Positions 1-8,956 are shown, counted from the first letter of the stretch. The stretch: DNA of 64,000 nucleotides from Desulfosporosinus shakirovi (GCF_020595055.1 NZ_JAJDOO010000003.1:186001-250000), one strand, 5' to 3'. The notes: generated by a model from the sequence alone, not told the origin. Program-made: numbers and translations.

Positions 1-964
1 TTTTTTTGCGTCCCACTAGTTCCGATACAAAGCCTGTCGAGCAATTAGCAATAACTGCAGCTGCATTTTGAGCAATTACCAAACCATAAGCTGAACTCAG
101 CTTTAACCCTTTCTCTAACATCAATGAAGGCAACCAGGCATTGATGCCATAAACAATGAAACAACCACAAAAGTACATGATCCAGATACCGGCAGTTATT
201 GATCTATATTCTTTAGAAAAAAGAGCTTTAGGTCCGATTACTTTGGGCGGTGGCGGAACAACTAATGCTTCAGGGTTCCGCTCTGAACATTTTCCGGTAG
301 CAATTTTCTCAACATTTTGAAGAGCTTTAACGGCTTCTTGATTACGCCCTTTACTCGTCAACCAATGAATTGATTCTGGCATCTTAAAGTACAAGTAAAT
401 CGAATATAATAAAGGTATACCCCCCAGCAGATAACAAAATCTCCACCCTAAACCGGGAACAAAAAAGGTGGCTACAATTCCTGCCAACATCCAACCTACG
501 ATCATCCAAGCCATACCGAAGGTTATAAAAACAGCTCGGCGGCTGGTTGGTACGCATTCTGAAAAATACGTGGTTACAACAGGAATGCAAGCCCCCAACC
601 CTACTCCGGTCAAGACACGGAAAAACGCAAACGCCTCGAAGCTATGGACAAAAAAGATGGGAACAGTTAACAGAGAATATGCGGCGACAGAGTAAACCAG
701 GGTTTTCTTTCTACCAATTTTGTCAGAGACGATGCCTGCGATGGCACCGCCAACGATCAAACCTATGAGGCTCCAAGAGGACAAACTCCCTTTTTGAACT
801 GCGTTCAAACCCCATTCAGCCGCAATTTGTGGCATAGTGTAGGAAACTATCATATAGTCAAAACCATCAAATACCATAGCCATGCCGAGTAAAAAAAACA
901 TCTGCCAAGTGAACTTGTTGACCCCGAAGGAATCTATTACTTCAGATACGCTATAATTTTTCAT
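1..964 (-). CDS. MFS transporter, aromatic acid:H+ symporter (AAHS) type, C-terminus outside window
   Basis: The first ~321 residues are present and the frame runs off the window start. An AAHS-like DGFD motif followed by a proline lies in the first membrane helix (about residues 33-44), and the MFS loop motif DKIGRK follows helix 2 (about residue 81). Several hydrophobic helices are visible. The family imports aromatic carboxylates with protons at the cytoplasmic membrane. The ATG start has an AAGGGAG ribosome binding site 6-7 bases upstream. It lies about 270 bp downstream of a zinc-ribbon gene and a sigma-54 promoter and may belong to that transcript. The aromatic substrate is a family inference. 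Confidence 0.85.
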   Translation of the reverse strand, partial: MKNYSVSEVIDSFGVNKFTWQMFFLLGMAMVFDGFDYMIVSYTMPQIAAEWGLNAVQKGSLSSWSLIGLIVGGAIAGIVSDKIGRKKTLVYSVAAYSLLTVPIFFVHSFEAFAFFRVLTGVGLGACIPVVTTYFSECVPTSRRAVFITFGMAWMIVGWMLAGIVATFFVPGLGWRFCYLLGGIPLLYSIYLYFKMPESIHWLTSKGRNQEAVKALQNVEKIATGKCSERNPEALVVPPPPKVIGPKALFSKEYRSITAGIWIMYFCGCFIVYGINAWLPSLMLEKGLKLSSAYGLVIAQNAAAVIANCSTGFVSELVGRKK

Positions 965-1232
965 TTTTTTATTCTCCCTTTGTAATCTACATTGTTGTTA
1001 TGCAAGAAATATTTGCAATAACCATAGAACATCGAGTGAATTAGTAACATAGGAACTCATTAATTCAGAAACATGGAGACACATAAGCATTTGGGCAGGC
1101 CAAAGATGCGGGAAGAAAATAAATCTTCCACTCATCAATGGCTGGGTTGCGGCATGGAAGTCTGACTAGTATAGCCTAAGTTCCTTTTTCGGGTTTGGAT
1201 AAAGAAGTTTATAATGGGTGATTACGCCAAGC

Positions 1233-1382
1233 TTATTTGTTGGTATTTCCATCGTTGCCTGAAGGAAGTTCTGTCTTACAAAAAGGACATTTCTTTTGAT
1301 TAATTCCTCCAATGGCCGCGATCTTCTTTTTGCAGTTCGGGCATTCAACGGGTTTTGATACTCCTGCTGGTCTAAAGCACAT
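1233..1382 (-). CDS. 49-residue zinc-ribbon microprotein (MCFRP type)
   Basis: This short gene has a strong AGGAGGT ribosome binding site 8 bases before the ATG. The product starts MCFRPAG and carries two knuckles, CPNC (residues 14-17) and CPFC (32-35), which would bind one zinc ion as a ribbon. No membrane segment or catalytic motif is visible. It is the first gene after the sigma-54 promoter at 1491-1507. A similar Cys-rich small protein is encoded at 9292-9567, next to another sigma-54 unit. Function is unknown; a metal-binding or protein-contact role is the most that can be inferred. Confidence 0.75.
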   Translation of the reverse strand: MCFRPAGVSKPVECPNCKKKIAAIGGINQKKCPFCKTELPSGNDGNTNK

Positions 1383-1490
1383 TTTTTAAATACCTCCTTT
1401 TTTCTTGTATCCGGGGATTATTGCCGCTGTTACCTCTTGCTCCCCTTAACATCGCTTTAGGTGTACATGCATCACCTAACGTATTTATAA

Positions 1491-1507
1491 TGCAAAAATT
1501 GTGCCAA
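1491..1507 (-). promoter_or_regulatory. Sigma-54 promoter 1
   Basis: Read on the minus strand the site is TTGGCACAATTTTTGCA. This matches the -24/-12 consensus, with GG and GC separated by 10 bp. It lies about 110 bp upstream of the zinc-ribbon gene. The leader contains a 7-bp hairpin (1457-1479). Confidence 0.85.
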
Positions 1508-1529
1508 CCTACAAATAGTTGGCACAATA
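1499..1529. repeat. 11-bp perfect inverted repeat overlapping the -24 box
   Basis: ATTGTGCCAAC (1499-1509) and GTTGGCACAAT (1519-1529) are exact inverted copies with a 9-bp spacer. One arm contains the -24 element of promoter 1. The other arm also reads TTGGCAC on the plus strand but lacks a correctly spaced GC. It could be an operator or a degenerate divergent promoter. Confidence 0.6.
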
Positions 1530-1659
1530 GGCAGAACACCTCAATAAATAGGGTTTTTTGCTCCACAGAAGGAACTATGTCTAAATCTCTTTTTGCAATC
1601 GTTAAATAAGTCTAAATGTTTAAAAACCAAGTTAAATCAAAGAAACCTTACCAATCCTT

Positions 1660-1685
1660 TTTTGCGACTGAGTATCATTTTAGAA
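1660..1685 (-). promoter_or_regulatory. Candidate enhancer (UAS) 1, tandem half-sites
   Basis: TTTTGCGA and ATTTTAGA occur as direct half-sites, 17 bp apart end to end, about 153 bp upstream of sigma-54 promoter 1. The same arrangement recurs upstream of every sigma-54 promoter in the window. Confidence 0.6.
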
Positions 1686-1744
1686 TTCCGAACCATTGTT
1701 TAAGTGAGTTCAGCATATCCGATAAGAAGAAATTAAATAAATAA

Positions 1745-3832
1745 CTAATTATTTATATTATAATCTTTTAATTTTCTATAAAGTGTCGAACGACTAATTC
1801 CCAGGATCTCTGCCGCATCTGGTATATAATTGTTAGAATGCAGTAAAGCCTTCTCTATTGCGACTTTTTCGAGATTCTCAAGGCGAAGTATATTGTTATT
1901 AGATGCTTCATTAATTTTGATAGGGCCACTGTCTTGAAGAATATAATTGGGCAGGTTCTCAGGCTTAATAAGATCATCCTGGGTAGTATTCACTGCATAA
2001 ATCATAGCATTTTGCAATTGTCGTACATTACCGGGCCATCTATAATCGTTAATCCTTTTTTGTGCCGCCAGACCGATTTGCTGGATTTTTCGCCCACTTT
2101 TTTTACAGTAATTATTTACAAACAACTTGCTAAGAACCTCAATGTCATTACCTCTTTTACGTAAGGGCGGAATATTAAGTGTCAATACTGATAGCCGAAA
2201 GTACAAATCTTCACGATATTGATGTTCTTCTACCATTCTATAGAGATCTTTGTTTGTAGCGGCGATCAGCCTGAAATCTACCTTCTTATAGCGGCGACCT
2301 CCAATACGCATGACTTGCTTATCCTCTAAAGTTCGAAGTAAAACAGCTTGAATCTCAATAGGCATGTCCCCGATTTCATCAAGGAAGAGGGTCCCACCGT
2401 GGGCCAGCTCAATTTTCCCCGGTCTTCCACTACGTTCCGCACCAGTAAAACTGCCTCCTTCATAACCAAACAGTTCGCTCTCTATTAATTCTCGGGGCAT
2501 TGCCGCACAATTTACTGCCATGAAGGTTCCTTGAGGGCGATAAGTATTGTGGATAGCCTGAGCAAAGAGTTCCTTTCCGGTACCGCTTTCCCCAATCATC
2601 AGAATATTTTCTGACGAGTTAGCAAAGCGTTGTGCCAGGGCAATACTCTTCTTGAATTCTTTGTTCTCACCAAGAATATCCTCAAAGCTATAACTGGCAA
2701 TGCTTCCTGATCGATTAACTGCTAAGGCATTTATTTTTTCAATATGAGTAAGTTTTAAAACTGCAGCAATAACTCGGTCAGTGTTTAAGTTCACAATCGG
2801 CCGAATGTTCATTAAATAAGTCTGTTCATCATCAGCTACATAAAGGGATTCTTCTACGTCAATATTTTTTCCTTCCAATATCAAATCCATAATGCGAGAT
2901 TGACTACAGAGAAACTTTTTTATATTAATTTTCTCTTTTAGATCCGAATTCAACTTCAACATTTGGATGCCTTCCTTGTTGATATGAATAATGGTCCCAT
3001 CTCGGTCGATGCTTATAATACCCTCATCGATAAAAGCTAATGTAGTTTCTAATGTCGAATGGGTTGTTACTAATTTTTCATTAACAATCCCTAAATTGTG
3101 GTTGCTAACTTTTAGCTTTTCATTTTTTATATGTAATTTGATCTCTCCCTGAACCGCCTTGGCCAAGGAAGTTATTAGGCCTAGAGTATGGGAACGGAGA
3201 TTTCGGAAACTTTCTAGCCAAGGTTTTTCTATCAATGGTTGACTCAATATAAGCGTGGCGATTACTTTTCCTGATTCATCCAGTATCGGAGCAGCCGAAG
3301 CAATAATGTTCTCTAAAGCTACGCAGTAATGCTCAGGCCCCATCAGTTGTACAGGCCGCCTCAGCCGTACACATAAAGAATGAACATTAGTGCCAATGGT
3401 ATTTTCATTCCAAACTAAACCTTCCGTTGGCACTCTCATCATATCGCCTTCCTGTAGTAAAAACCCTCCGTTTTCATCGCACAAGTATAATATATAACCC
3501 GAAGTCAAAATCGTCATAACTTTAAAAGTATTAACCAATGGTCTAGCTATTTCTATAATTAAATGATTATCTTTAGTCATTTCACTAAACTGTCTTAAAC
3601 TCAAATGCGGTTTTCTAACTTCCATGTAGGGGTCAATGCCCAATTCTCTAGATCTTAACCACGAATAACTTACTTCTTTGTTCATGTGAACGTTATTACA
3701 AGGATCCGTAGCATTTTGTAAAAAACTCTTTTTGCAGGATAAAATTTCTGCCCAACCTTTTTCGGTTAAATCATAATTAAAATCGTTAGCTAGACTCTGG
3801 TGCAAATTCGGAGTATCGTTTCTTGTAGGCAT
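1745..3832 (-). CDS. Sigma-54-dependent transcriptional activator (GAF-PAS-AAA+-Fis HTH)
   Basis: A 695-residue enhancer-binding protein of the AcoR/DhaR type. The N-terminal third looks GAF-like, and a PAS-like segment follows at about residues 250-370. The AAA+ domain has Walker A GESGTGKE (414-421), the sigma-54 contact loop GSFTGA (about 460-465; serine replaces the usual first alanine), and Walker B LFLDE (482-486). A Fis-type helix-turn-helix closes the protein (about 669-690). There is no receiver domain, so a small-molecule signal sensed by GAF/PAS is likely. The ATG follows AGGAGG. It sits directly upstream of UAS 1 and promoter 1 and is the obvious candidate activator of the regulon. 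Confidence 0.93.
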   Translation of the reverse strand: MPTRNDTPNLHQSLANDFNYDLTEKGWAEILSCKKSFLQNATDPCNNVHMNKEVSYSWLRSRELGIDPYMEVRKPHLSLRQFSEMTKDNHLIIEIARPLVNTFKVMTILTSGYILYLCDENGGFLLQEGDMMRVPTEGLVWNENTIGTNVHSLCVRLRRPVQLMGPEHYCVALENIIASAAPILDESGKVIATLILSQPLIEKPWLESFRNLRSHTLGLITSLAKAVQGEIKLHIKNEKLKVSNHNLGIVNEKLVTTHSTLETTLAFIDEGIISIDRDGTIIHINKEGIQMLKLNSDLKEKINIKKFLCSQSRIMDLILEGKNIDVEESLYVADDEQTYLMNIRPIVNLNTDRVIAAVLKLTHIEKINALAVNRSGSIASYSFEDILGENKEFKKSIALAQRFANSSENILMIGESGTGKELFAQAIHNTYRPQGTFMAVNCAAMPRELIESELFGYEGGSFTGAERSGRPGKIELAHGGTLFLDEIGDMPIEIQAVLLRTLEDKQVMRIGGRRYKKVDFRLIAATNKDLYRMVEEHQYREDLYFRLSVLTLNIPPLRKRGNDIEVLSKLFVNNYCKKSGRKIQQIGLAAQKRINDYRWPGNVRQLQNAMIYAVNTTQDDLIKPENLPNYILQDSGPIKINEASNNNILRLENLEKVAIEKALLHSNNYIPDAAEILGISRSTLYRKLKDYNINN

Positions 3833-3960
3833 CTGAATTTACCTCCTCATCGCTCAACCTCTTAATAGACCAAATAATAGATAATTCTGCAGGCTAAATG
3901 CCTCTATGGTGTCCATTTTATCAAGCATATTAAATTTTTTTATTATTAGAATAACCTAAT

Positions 3961-3988
3961 ACTATATCTAATATTCGACTTAAGTCAA
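3961..3988 (-). promoter_or_regulatory. Probable sigma-A promoter of the activator gene
   Basis: On the minus strand TTGACT (3983-3988) and TATAGT (3961-3966) are separated by 16 bp, about 130 bp upstream of the start codon. A GACTTAAGTC palindrome overlaps the -35 box and could be an operator. Confidence 0.5.
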
Positions 3989-4068
3989 GTGAAAATTCCT
4001 TACAATTCATTATAAAACAACTTTATTCGAACTATTTTTTATAGCATAAATTAAACCATCGAAACAAC

Positions 4069-4085
4069 GATTGGATATACCAATC
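4069..4085. repeat. GATTGG-ATATA-CCAATC palindrome
   Basis: A perfect 6+6 bp inverted repeat with a 5-bp AT spacer lies in the 446-bp gap between the activator and the MFS gene. It may be a regulator site; no partner is identified. The rest of the gap holds the activator promoter and the MFS terminator. Confidence 0.3.
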
Positions 4086-4155
4086 AATAAGTATTAATGT
4101 TTCTTATGGCGATCCATAACTCTGGTAAGATCCCAAACCGGGTGAACCTGAAAAA

Positions 4156-4185
4156 TAAGATCAGGAAATTATTATCCTGATCTTA
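4156..4185 (-). terminator. Intrinsic terminator after MFS gene
   Basis: A stem of AAGATCAGGA paired with TCCTGATCTT, with an 8-base loop, is followed on the minus strand by ATTTTTC. It lies about 95 bp past the MFS stop codon. Confidence 0.75.
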
Positions 4186-4278
4186 GTAAATTCAAGAAGG
4201 AAAATCTTTACATACTCTTAGAAAGTAAACCGCCCATCTATGGCATGTGCTTAAGGGTATATTTTGTTCCGGAGACCA

Positions 4279-5529
4279 TTATGCAACTTTATTTCTTATG
4301 GGTGGTAACAATAATGCAATCAAAGCAGCTATCAGCATCATTACACCTGCAAACCCAAAAACCGAGCTAACAGTACCAGTAGCGTCTGCTACTATTCCAG
4401 CTATCATCGGTCCAAAGAAACGTCCAACAGTGGCAAAAGTTGAGATAACACCGGCACCGGTTCCTCGAACCTCCTTAGGAAAATAATCAGTAAAGGAAGC
4501 CAATAATACAGGAACCATCCCCATACCAACCCCCATTAAGCCCACGACTACATACATACTGCTAAGTCCACTTCCGAAAACAAAAATGTAAGCAATTGAG
4601 AATACTGCCCAGAAGATACCGGCAATTCCTATGACGAATTTTCTCTCTATGCGATCGGACAACGGACCCCATATTTGTTGACCTACAAGTTGTAATAAAT
4701 TATAGATTGTGACTGCAAGGCCAGCTTCCACAGCAGTAAATCCAGCGCCTCTAACAGAAACAGCCAGGAAAACAGTTATGGTCATAAACGCAAGCTGCCA
4801 GAAGATGTACATTATTCCCAGATGCCAAGTTATCCTCATTTTGAGGACATCGCCGAATCCGCCTTCCTTTGCTGGAGGAGCGGAATCAACCTCTGCATCT
4901 ACGGGTGAACCTATGGGTGTCAAACCCTTATCTGCCGCTCTATTCCTTACGATAACGAAGATTAGAATTGTACATGCAAGGGCAACTGCTCCCAAAATAA
5001 CAAAGGTACTTTGCCAGCCGAAAGCTTTTGAAAGCTTAGGTGCCACAATTCCTAAGGCTGCAGCCGTAAGAACCCCACCGGGGGTGATGAGGCTCATTGC
5101 CCTTCCTCTTTTACTCGGGTGAAACCAGGCTCCGATCAGCTTTGGTATTGTGGCACTATAAATACCGGCAGCCCCGAAGCCAACCAAAGCAAATAAAATG
5201 ATAGCCTTGGTAAATGAATCGCCAACAAAACCAAATAATATGACCATCAAGGCTGAAATTATACCCGCTGCTGTTACTGCATTTCGTACACCAAATCGAT
5301 CCGCAATATATCCCCAGATAAATGAACATCCGGCATAAGTCAAACCAAAGACTGACATGATCGTTCCTGCAGATGCATTGGTTAAGTTAAGGCCTATTTT
5401 CACTTCAGCCATGATAATCGGCAGCGTTTGTAGGCTGATCATCAGGATTATCTGAGTAAGGAACCCTCCGAAAAGAACCATCCAGCCATAATGCATTCTA
5501 TTATCACTATTGGTATTTTCTTGAATCAC
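4279..5529 (-). CDS. MFS transporter, OxlT/monocarboxylate type
   Basis: A 416-residue, twelve-helix major facilitator. The N-terminus is short (MIQENTNSDNRMHYGW), as in oxalate/formate antiporter-like proteins, and a loop motif ADRFGVR follows the second helix. The start is GTG, preceded by GAGGGG. The gene closes the series that begins with the molybdenum enzyme at 8526 and could import or export that enzyme's substrate or product; this is inferred from position only. A terminator follows at 4156-4185. Confidence 0.85.
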   Translation of the reverse strand: MIQENTNSDNRMHYGWMVLFGGFLTQIILMISLQTLPIIMAEVKIGLNLTNASAGTIMSVFGLTYAGCSFIWGYIADRFGVRNAVTAAGIISALMVILFGFVGDSFTKAIILFALVGFGAAGIYSATIPKLIGAWFHPSKRGRAMSLITPGGVLTAAALGIVAPKLSKAFGWQSTFVILGAVALACTILIFVIVRNRAADKGLTPIGSPVDAEVDSAPPAKEGGFGDVLKMRITWHLGIMYIFWQLAFMTITVFLAVSVRGAGFTAVEAGLAVTIYNLLQLVGQQIWGPLSDRIERKFVIGIAGIFWAVFSIAYIFVFGSGLSSMYVVVGLMGVGMGMVPVLLASFTDYFPKEVRGTGAGVISTFATVGRFFGPMIAGIVADATGTVSSVFGFAGVMMLIAALIALLLPPIRNKVA

Positions 5530-5604
5530 ACATACACACCCCTCGCAAACTATAATTAGAATAACATTTTGGCTTTTAATCAGCTATGATAGCTCGATGG
5601 AAAA

Positions 5605-5805
5605 TCATTTCGGAGTTCCGTATCCCTTTATAGGTTTCCTCATGATTTTACCTTTTACATTATAAAAGCCTTGCTTCGCTAAATCTTCTTTAGTCATACC
5701 TATACTAACTAAAATTTGATTAAAATCTTTTCCCGCTGCCAATTCTGAACTAAGAAAATTATATTTGGAATCGCTATCAAGTTTTAAATAATCTTCCTTA
5801 TTCAC
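5605..5805 (-). CDS. Small hypothetical protein, 66 aa
   Basis: It begins with GTG behind a strong TAGGAGG site 8 bases upstream, which supports translation. The product is hydrophilic, with a helical N-terminal half and a basic Gly/Lys-rich end (KGKIMRKPIKGYGTPK). No membrane segment or cysteines are present. It lies between the molybdenum enzyme Fe-S subunit and the MFS transporter on the same strand, so it may share their transcript. No family was recognised. Confidence 0.6.
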   Translation of the reverse strand: MNKEDYLKLDSDSKYNFLSSELAAGKDFNQILVSIGMTKEDLAKQGFYNVKGKIMRKPIKGYGTPK

Positions 5806-5854
5806 TGTTAACGCCTCCTACAATTAGGTATTTTGTTTTGATATTAATTGTTCA

Positions 5855-5881
5855 GGGTACCCCTCATATCGAGGGGTGCCC
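5855..5881. terminator. GC-rich hairpin between genes
   Basis: GGGTACCCCTC and GAGGGGTGCCC form an 11-bp stem with an ATAT loop and one mismatch. There is no T-run on the minus strand, so it may be a processing or stabilising hairpin that sets expression of the Mo enzyme above the downstream genes rather than a true terminator. Confidence 0.4.
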
Positions 5882-5894
5882 GAATAACCTTACA

Positions 5895-6230
5895 TCAGGG
5901 AACAAACATTACCATTTTCTTGCCCTTTGCCGCCATTTTTTTAGCCAGTTCTTCCACTGGTCCATACTCCATAGCCTTCCCCAAGCAGTGATGGACACAA
6001 GAAGGTTTCTCTCCTTTACCCACCCGATCCTCACATAAATCGCAGAGCGAGGTAGGAACAGGAACATAGTTCCACTCCCACTTATCACCAGTCAACTTCC
6101 ATGGACCAACCTCGGTAAGTTTTATTCCCCACTTGCCCCGAGGAATATTATGCTCGTTCTTGCAAGCAACTTCACAGCTATGGCAACCTGTACAATATTC
6201 ATAATCAATCAATAAGCCGTTACTTGACAT
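5895..6230 (-). CDS. Fe-S electron-transfer subunit of molybdenum enzyme (two clusters)
   Basis: A 111-residue ferredoxin-like subunit. One cluster motif CTGCHSCEVACK lies near residues 13-24. A second is spread as CDLCEDRV...CVHHC (about 63-82). This is a reduced version of the four-cluster DmsB/PsrB type, and there is no signal peptide. It begins 55 bp after the catalytic subunit gene, with a GGAGG-like site. It probably passes electrons between the Mo enzyme and a soluble donor, because no membrane anchor gene is adjacent. Confidence 0.85.
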   Translation of the reverse strand: MSSNGLLIDYEYCTGCHSCEVACKNEHNIPRGKWGIKLTEVGPWKLTGDKWEWNYVPVPTSLCDLCEDRVGKGEKPSCVHHCLGKAMEYGPVEELAKKMAAKGKKMVMFVP

Positions 6231-6285
6231 TTCTTTTGCCTCCAGTCCTTAAATTGTCTGCTAACTCCGTTTCAACAATGAAATC

Positions 6286-8526
6286 TTATGCTTCCCTCTT
6301 AGTCGCTTTGCAAATCATTTGCTTGAATGGAGCACCAAAACCGAGTTTTCCAATGTGTTTATGAGGTACCAATTTGTTGATATTCGAATCCCATACTCCA
6401 TACAGGCTAGGCTCTTCAGCTGGTTTCTCGGGGAACCACCAACCATGTACTGCATGAACGACCTTCGGATGAATGCATGGCGTTAGATGAGCCTTCATTT
6501 TACACTTACCAAACATGTTCTCAAGATCGACCCAATCCCCTTCGTTGATACCAAGAAGGACAGCAGTCTCTGGATTTAATTCCACGATTGGATCTGGCGT
6601 AATCTCACGTAAAGATGGCATGTGTCTGTGCTCAGAATGGAATGAAGTGAAAGTCCTGGCACCGGTTGTAAGAATCAACGGATACTCTTTAAACAACTCC
6701 GGAGTACTGATTGGGCTATAAGGAGGCTCCTTGTAATATGGCAGAGCATCGTCTCCCCAGGCTTCGAATAGTGTGGATGTCAACTCAACCTGGCCTGTTA
6801 CCGTATTGAAACCAGGCTCACCATCTGCCCGTAAAAGGCCCTTTTCATGTTTCCTGTAGGTATATTTAGGCTGATACACACCCATTTCTCTCAAGTCATT
6901 GAAATCTATGCCTAGCTCCGGCTTCAATTGCTTGCTAAAGAAATCCTCAACACTATCAAATGGCCACATATCCGGATGGAGCTTTTTGCCCAGTTCTATG
7001 CAAACCTCAATGTCAGACTTGCAGTCACCGACTGTGAAAGCCTTATTCATGGCTCCTAAGAATACGGGATTTCGCCCAAAGTGAGTAATTACTACGCCAT
7101 CATGCTCAGCAAAGGTGGGCAGCGGCAGGAAAATGTCTGCGAAGGCCATCGCTGTCGGAGTCATGAAACAATCTTGTACTACGTTAAACTCCAAGGATTT
7201 AAGAGCTTTGTACCATCTGTCAGGTTGAGCTGAACAGGTAGCAGTAATGAAGTTACTACTGTTGAACCAGCCCATTCTAAGTTTATATGGTTTGCCCGTT
7301 TCCAAAGTATCTAAGGTTTCGTCTGGGTGCGTCGTAGCCATGGCAGTACTTAGTGCCGGCCATTCTTTAGCTCCGATCCTCTTATCCCAAAGTTCTTCAG
7401 AGAGATTACTACGGGTTTCTACACGCCATTTTCCTAGAAGTGCAGCAGGTGCCCCTAAGGTTATGCCACCAGGTACGTCAAGATTGCCTGTAATGGCAGC
7501 GAGAGAAAGTAATGCATGTCCGAGTTGGACGCCGTTTGGATTTTCATCGACTGCTAAGCCCCATTGAATAGCTGTAGGGCTGTTCTGTCCGATAATTCTA
7601 GCAACGTCAATAATCGTTTGTTTCGGTACCCAAGTAATTTCCTCAACCTTCTCCGGCGTGTATTCCTGAACGCGTTCTTTTAATTCGTCGAAACCATAAC
7701 ACCACTGATCCACAAATTCGTGGTCATAGAGGTCTTCGTTAATAATGACGTTAAGGAATGCCATTGCAAGGGCAGTATCTGAACCGGGACGTAATTGACA
7801 TACATACTCCGACCGAGTACCAAGCCAAGTGATCCTTGGATCTATCGAAATGATTTTTGTTCCCAGCTTCATCATATCGATGATGGAATGGCCATAGAAA
7901 CCATCTGGGTTCGACATCAGTGGGTTCTTACCCCACTCCACAATATATTTAGGCAGAGTAAATTCAGGGTTGTCATAGCGATCTGGGAAGGTACCGGCAA
8001 AATCGATCTCCGGATACCCTGCGCCTAGAATATAATCTGTAATCGCGCATCTTGGTCCGTAGCAAGACCAACCGCTGAGCGGATAGCACACATTCGGAGT
8101 ACCAATTGAGGCAAAACCAAGTGGATAATAGTACAAGCATGCCTCACGTCCGGTTCCGCCAAATACGACAATCGACTCTGCACCATGATCCGCCTTAAGT
8201 TGTTTAATCTTAGGAACGATAATGTCCCAAGCTTCATCCCAGGATATCTTCGTCCACTTGTCTTTTCCTCTATCGTCAATTGACCTTTTCATAGGAGAGG
8301 TAATACGAGAAGGATGATGTACATATTCGGGTAGTGCTAGACATCTGACACACAGCCGGCCTTGACTGATGGGATGTTCTGCATCTCCCTCGACCTTTAT
8401 AAGTTTACCGTCTTTAATGTGCAATTTCATGCCGCATCCTACCGGATGGTCTCCCGGAGGGGACCATCCACAGGTCCTGACAGAATAAGAGCCATCTTCA
8501 TATTCCTTTTTCCATTCTTTGTTCAT
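6286..8526 (-). CDS. Molybdopterin oxidoreductase, catalytic subunit (cytoplasmic)
   Basis: A 746-residue DMSO reductase superfamily enzyme. The N-terminal Fe-S cysteines are spaced unusually: C19, C31, C59 and C62, where standard members have CxxCxxxC. The segment CGWSPPGDHPVGCG and the sequence SGWSCYGPR (C155, likely Mo ligand) mark a subclade found in anaerobic Firmicutes and Actinobacteria. The C-terminal molybdopterin-dinucleotide-binding domain is present (from about residue 620). No twin-arginine signal is seen, so it is cytoplasmic. The substrate is unknown; relatives include acetylene hydratase-like and dehydroxylase-like enzymes. It is transcribed from sigma-54 promoter 2. Confidence 0.92.
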   Translation of the reverse strand: MNKEWKKEYEDGSYSVRTCGWSPPGDHPVGCGMKLHIKDGKLIKVEGDAEHPISQGRLCVRCLALPEYVHHPSRITSPMKRSIDDRGKDKWTKISWDEAWDIIVPKIKQLKADHGAESIVVFGGTGREACLYYYPLGFASIGTPNVCYPLSGWSCYGPRCAITDYILGAGYPEIDFAGTFPDRYDNPEFTLPKYIVEWGKNPLMSNPDGFYGHSIIDMMKLGTKIISIDPRITWLGTRSEYVCQLRPGSDTALAMAFLNVIINEDLYDHEFVDQWCYGFDELKERVQEYTPEKVEEITWVPKQTIIDVARIIGQNSPTAIQWGLAVDENPNGVQLGHALLSLAAITGNLDVPGGITLGAPAALLGKWRVETRSNLSEELWDKRIGAKEWPALSTAMATTHPDETLDTLETGKPYKLRMGWFNSSNFITATCSAQPDRWYKALKSLEFNVVQDCFMTPTAMAFADIFLPLPTFAEHDGVVITHFGRNPVFLGAMNKAFTVGDCKSDIEVCIELGKKLHPDMWPFDSVEDFFSKQLKPELGIDFNDLREMGVYQPKYTYRKHEKGLLRADGEPGFNTVTGQVELTSTLFEAWGDDALPYYKEPPYSPISTPELFKEYPLILTTGARTFTSFHSEHRHMPSLREITPDPIVELNPETAVLLGINEGDWVDLENMFGKCKMKAHLTPCIHPKVVHAVHGWWFPEKPAEEPSLYGVWDSNINKLVPHKHIGKLGFGAPFKQMICKATKREA

Positions 8527-8687
8527 TTTTCACAATCCTTTCAAGAACTTAATTCTAGACTTTTAGGATCTGGCAACTTGTTATTACGCCCCATCTAAAC
8601 AACAAAGGTTTCGCTTTCTACATACCACCTCCTATATGTATTTACTGACCAGATTTCCCTTTCCGCATGTCACAGTATAATAATGTT

Positions 8688-8704
8688 TGCAATAATCATG
8701 CCAA
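8688..8704 (-). promoter_or_regulatory. Sigma-54 promoter 2
   Basis: Minus strand TTGGCATGATTATTGCA, with GG and GC 10 bp apart, lies about 160 bp upstream of the Mo oxidoreductase start. With UAS 2 it explains most of the 430-bp intergenic gap 8527-8956. Confidence 0.85.
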
Positions 8705-8855
8705 CTTTTTAGAACCCCTGGAAGCGGCTTAAACCAAGGCTTTTTAAGGTATTTATCATTCACCCCCTCATTAGCGCTTATCTCTTTTTGGGATACGAAA
8801 GCTGTTGTTTATAAGTTCACATGCAGGTGCATCCCAGAATAATTGAACAGTCTTT

Positions 8856-8880
8856 TTTTGCAATTAATTATCATTTTAGG
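8856..8880 (-). promoter_or_regulatory. Candidate enhancer (UAS) 2
   Basis: TTTTGCAA and ATTTTAGG half-sites lie 17 bp apart end to end, about 152 bp upstream of promoter 2. Spacing and distance are nearly identical to UAS 1. Confidence 0.55.
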
Positions 8881-8956
8881 ATATCTCACTTTTCATCCCT
8901 CCACTACACAAACTATTAGTGTATACTCATAGTAAAGATAAAAGGAGGTAGCAATA

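Noticed and set aside
1003-1025. TATGGTTATTGCA-like sequence on the minus strand resembling a sigma-54 promoter before the MFS gene
   Set aside because: The GG-GC spacing is 5 bp, not 10, and the -24 element is not TGGC.
1520-1536. Plus-strand TTGGCACAATAGGC as an eighth sigma-54 promoter
   Set aside because: GG to GC spacing is 8 bp and no gene or enhancer follows on the plus strand.
4709-5122. 137-codon plus-strand frame
   Set aside because: It is the antisense of the MFS transporter, has no ribosome site and a composition typical of a shadow frame.
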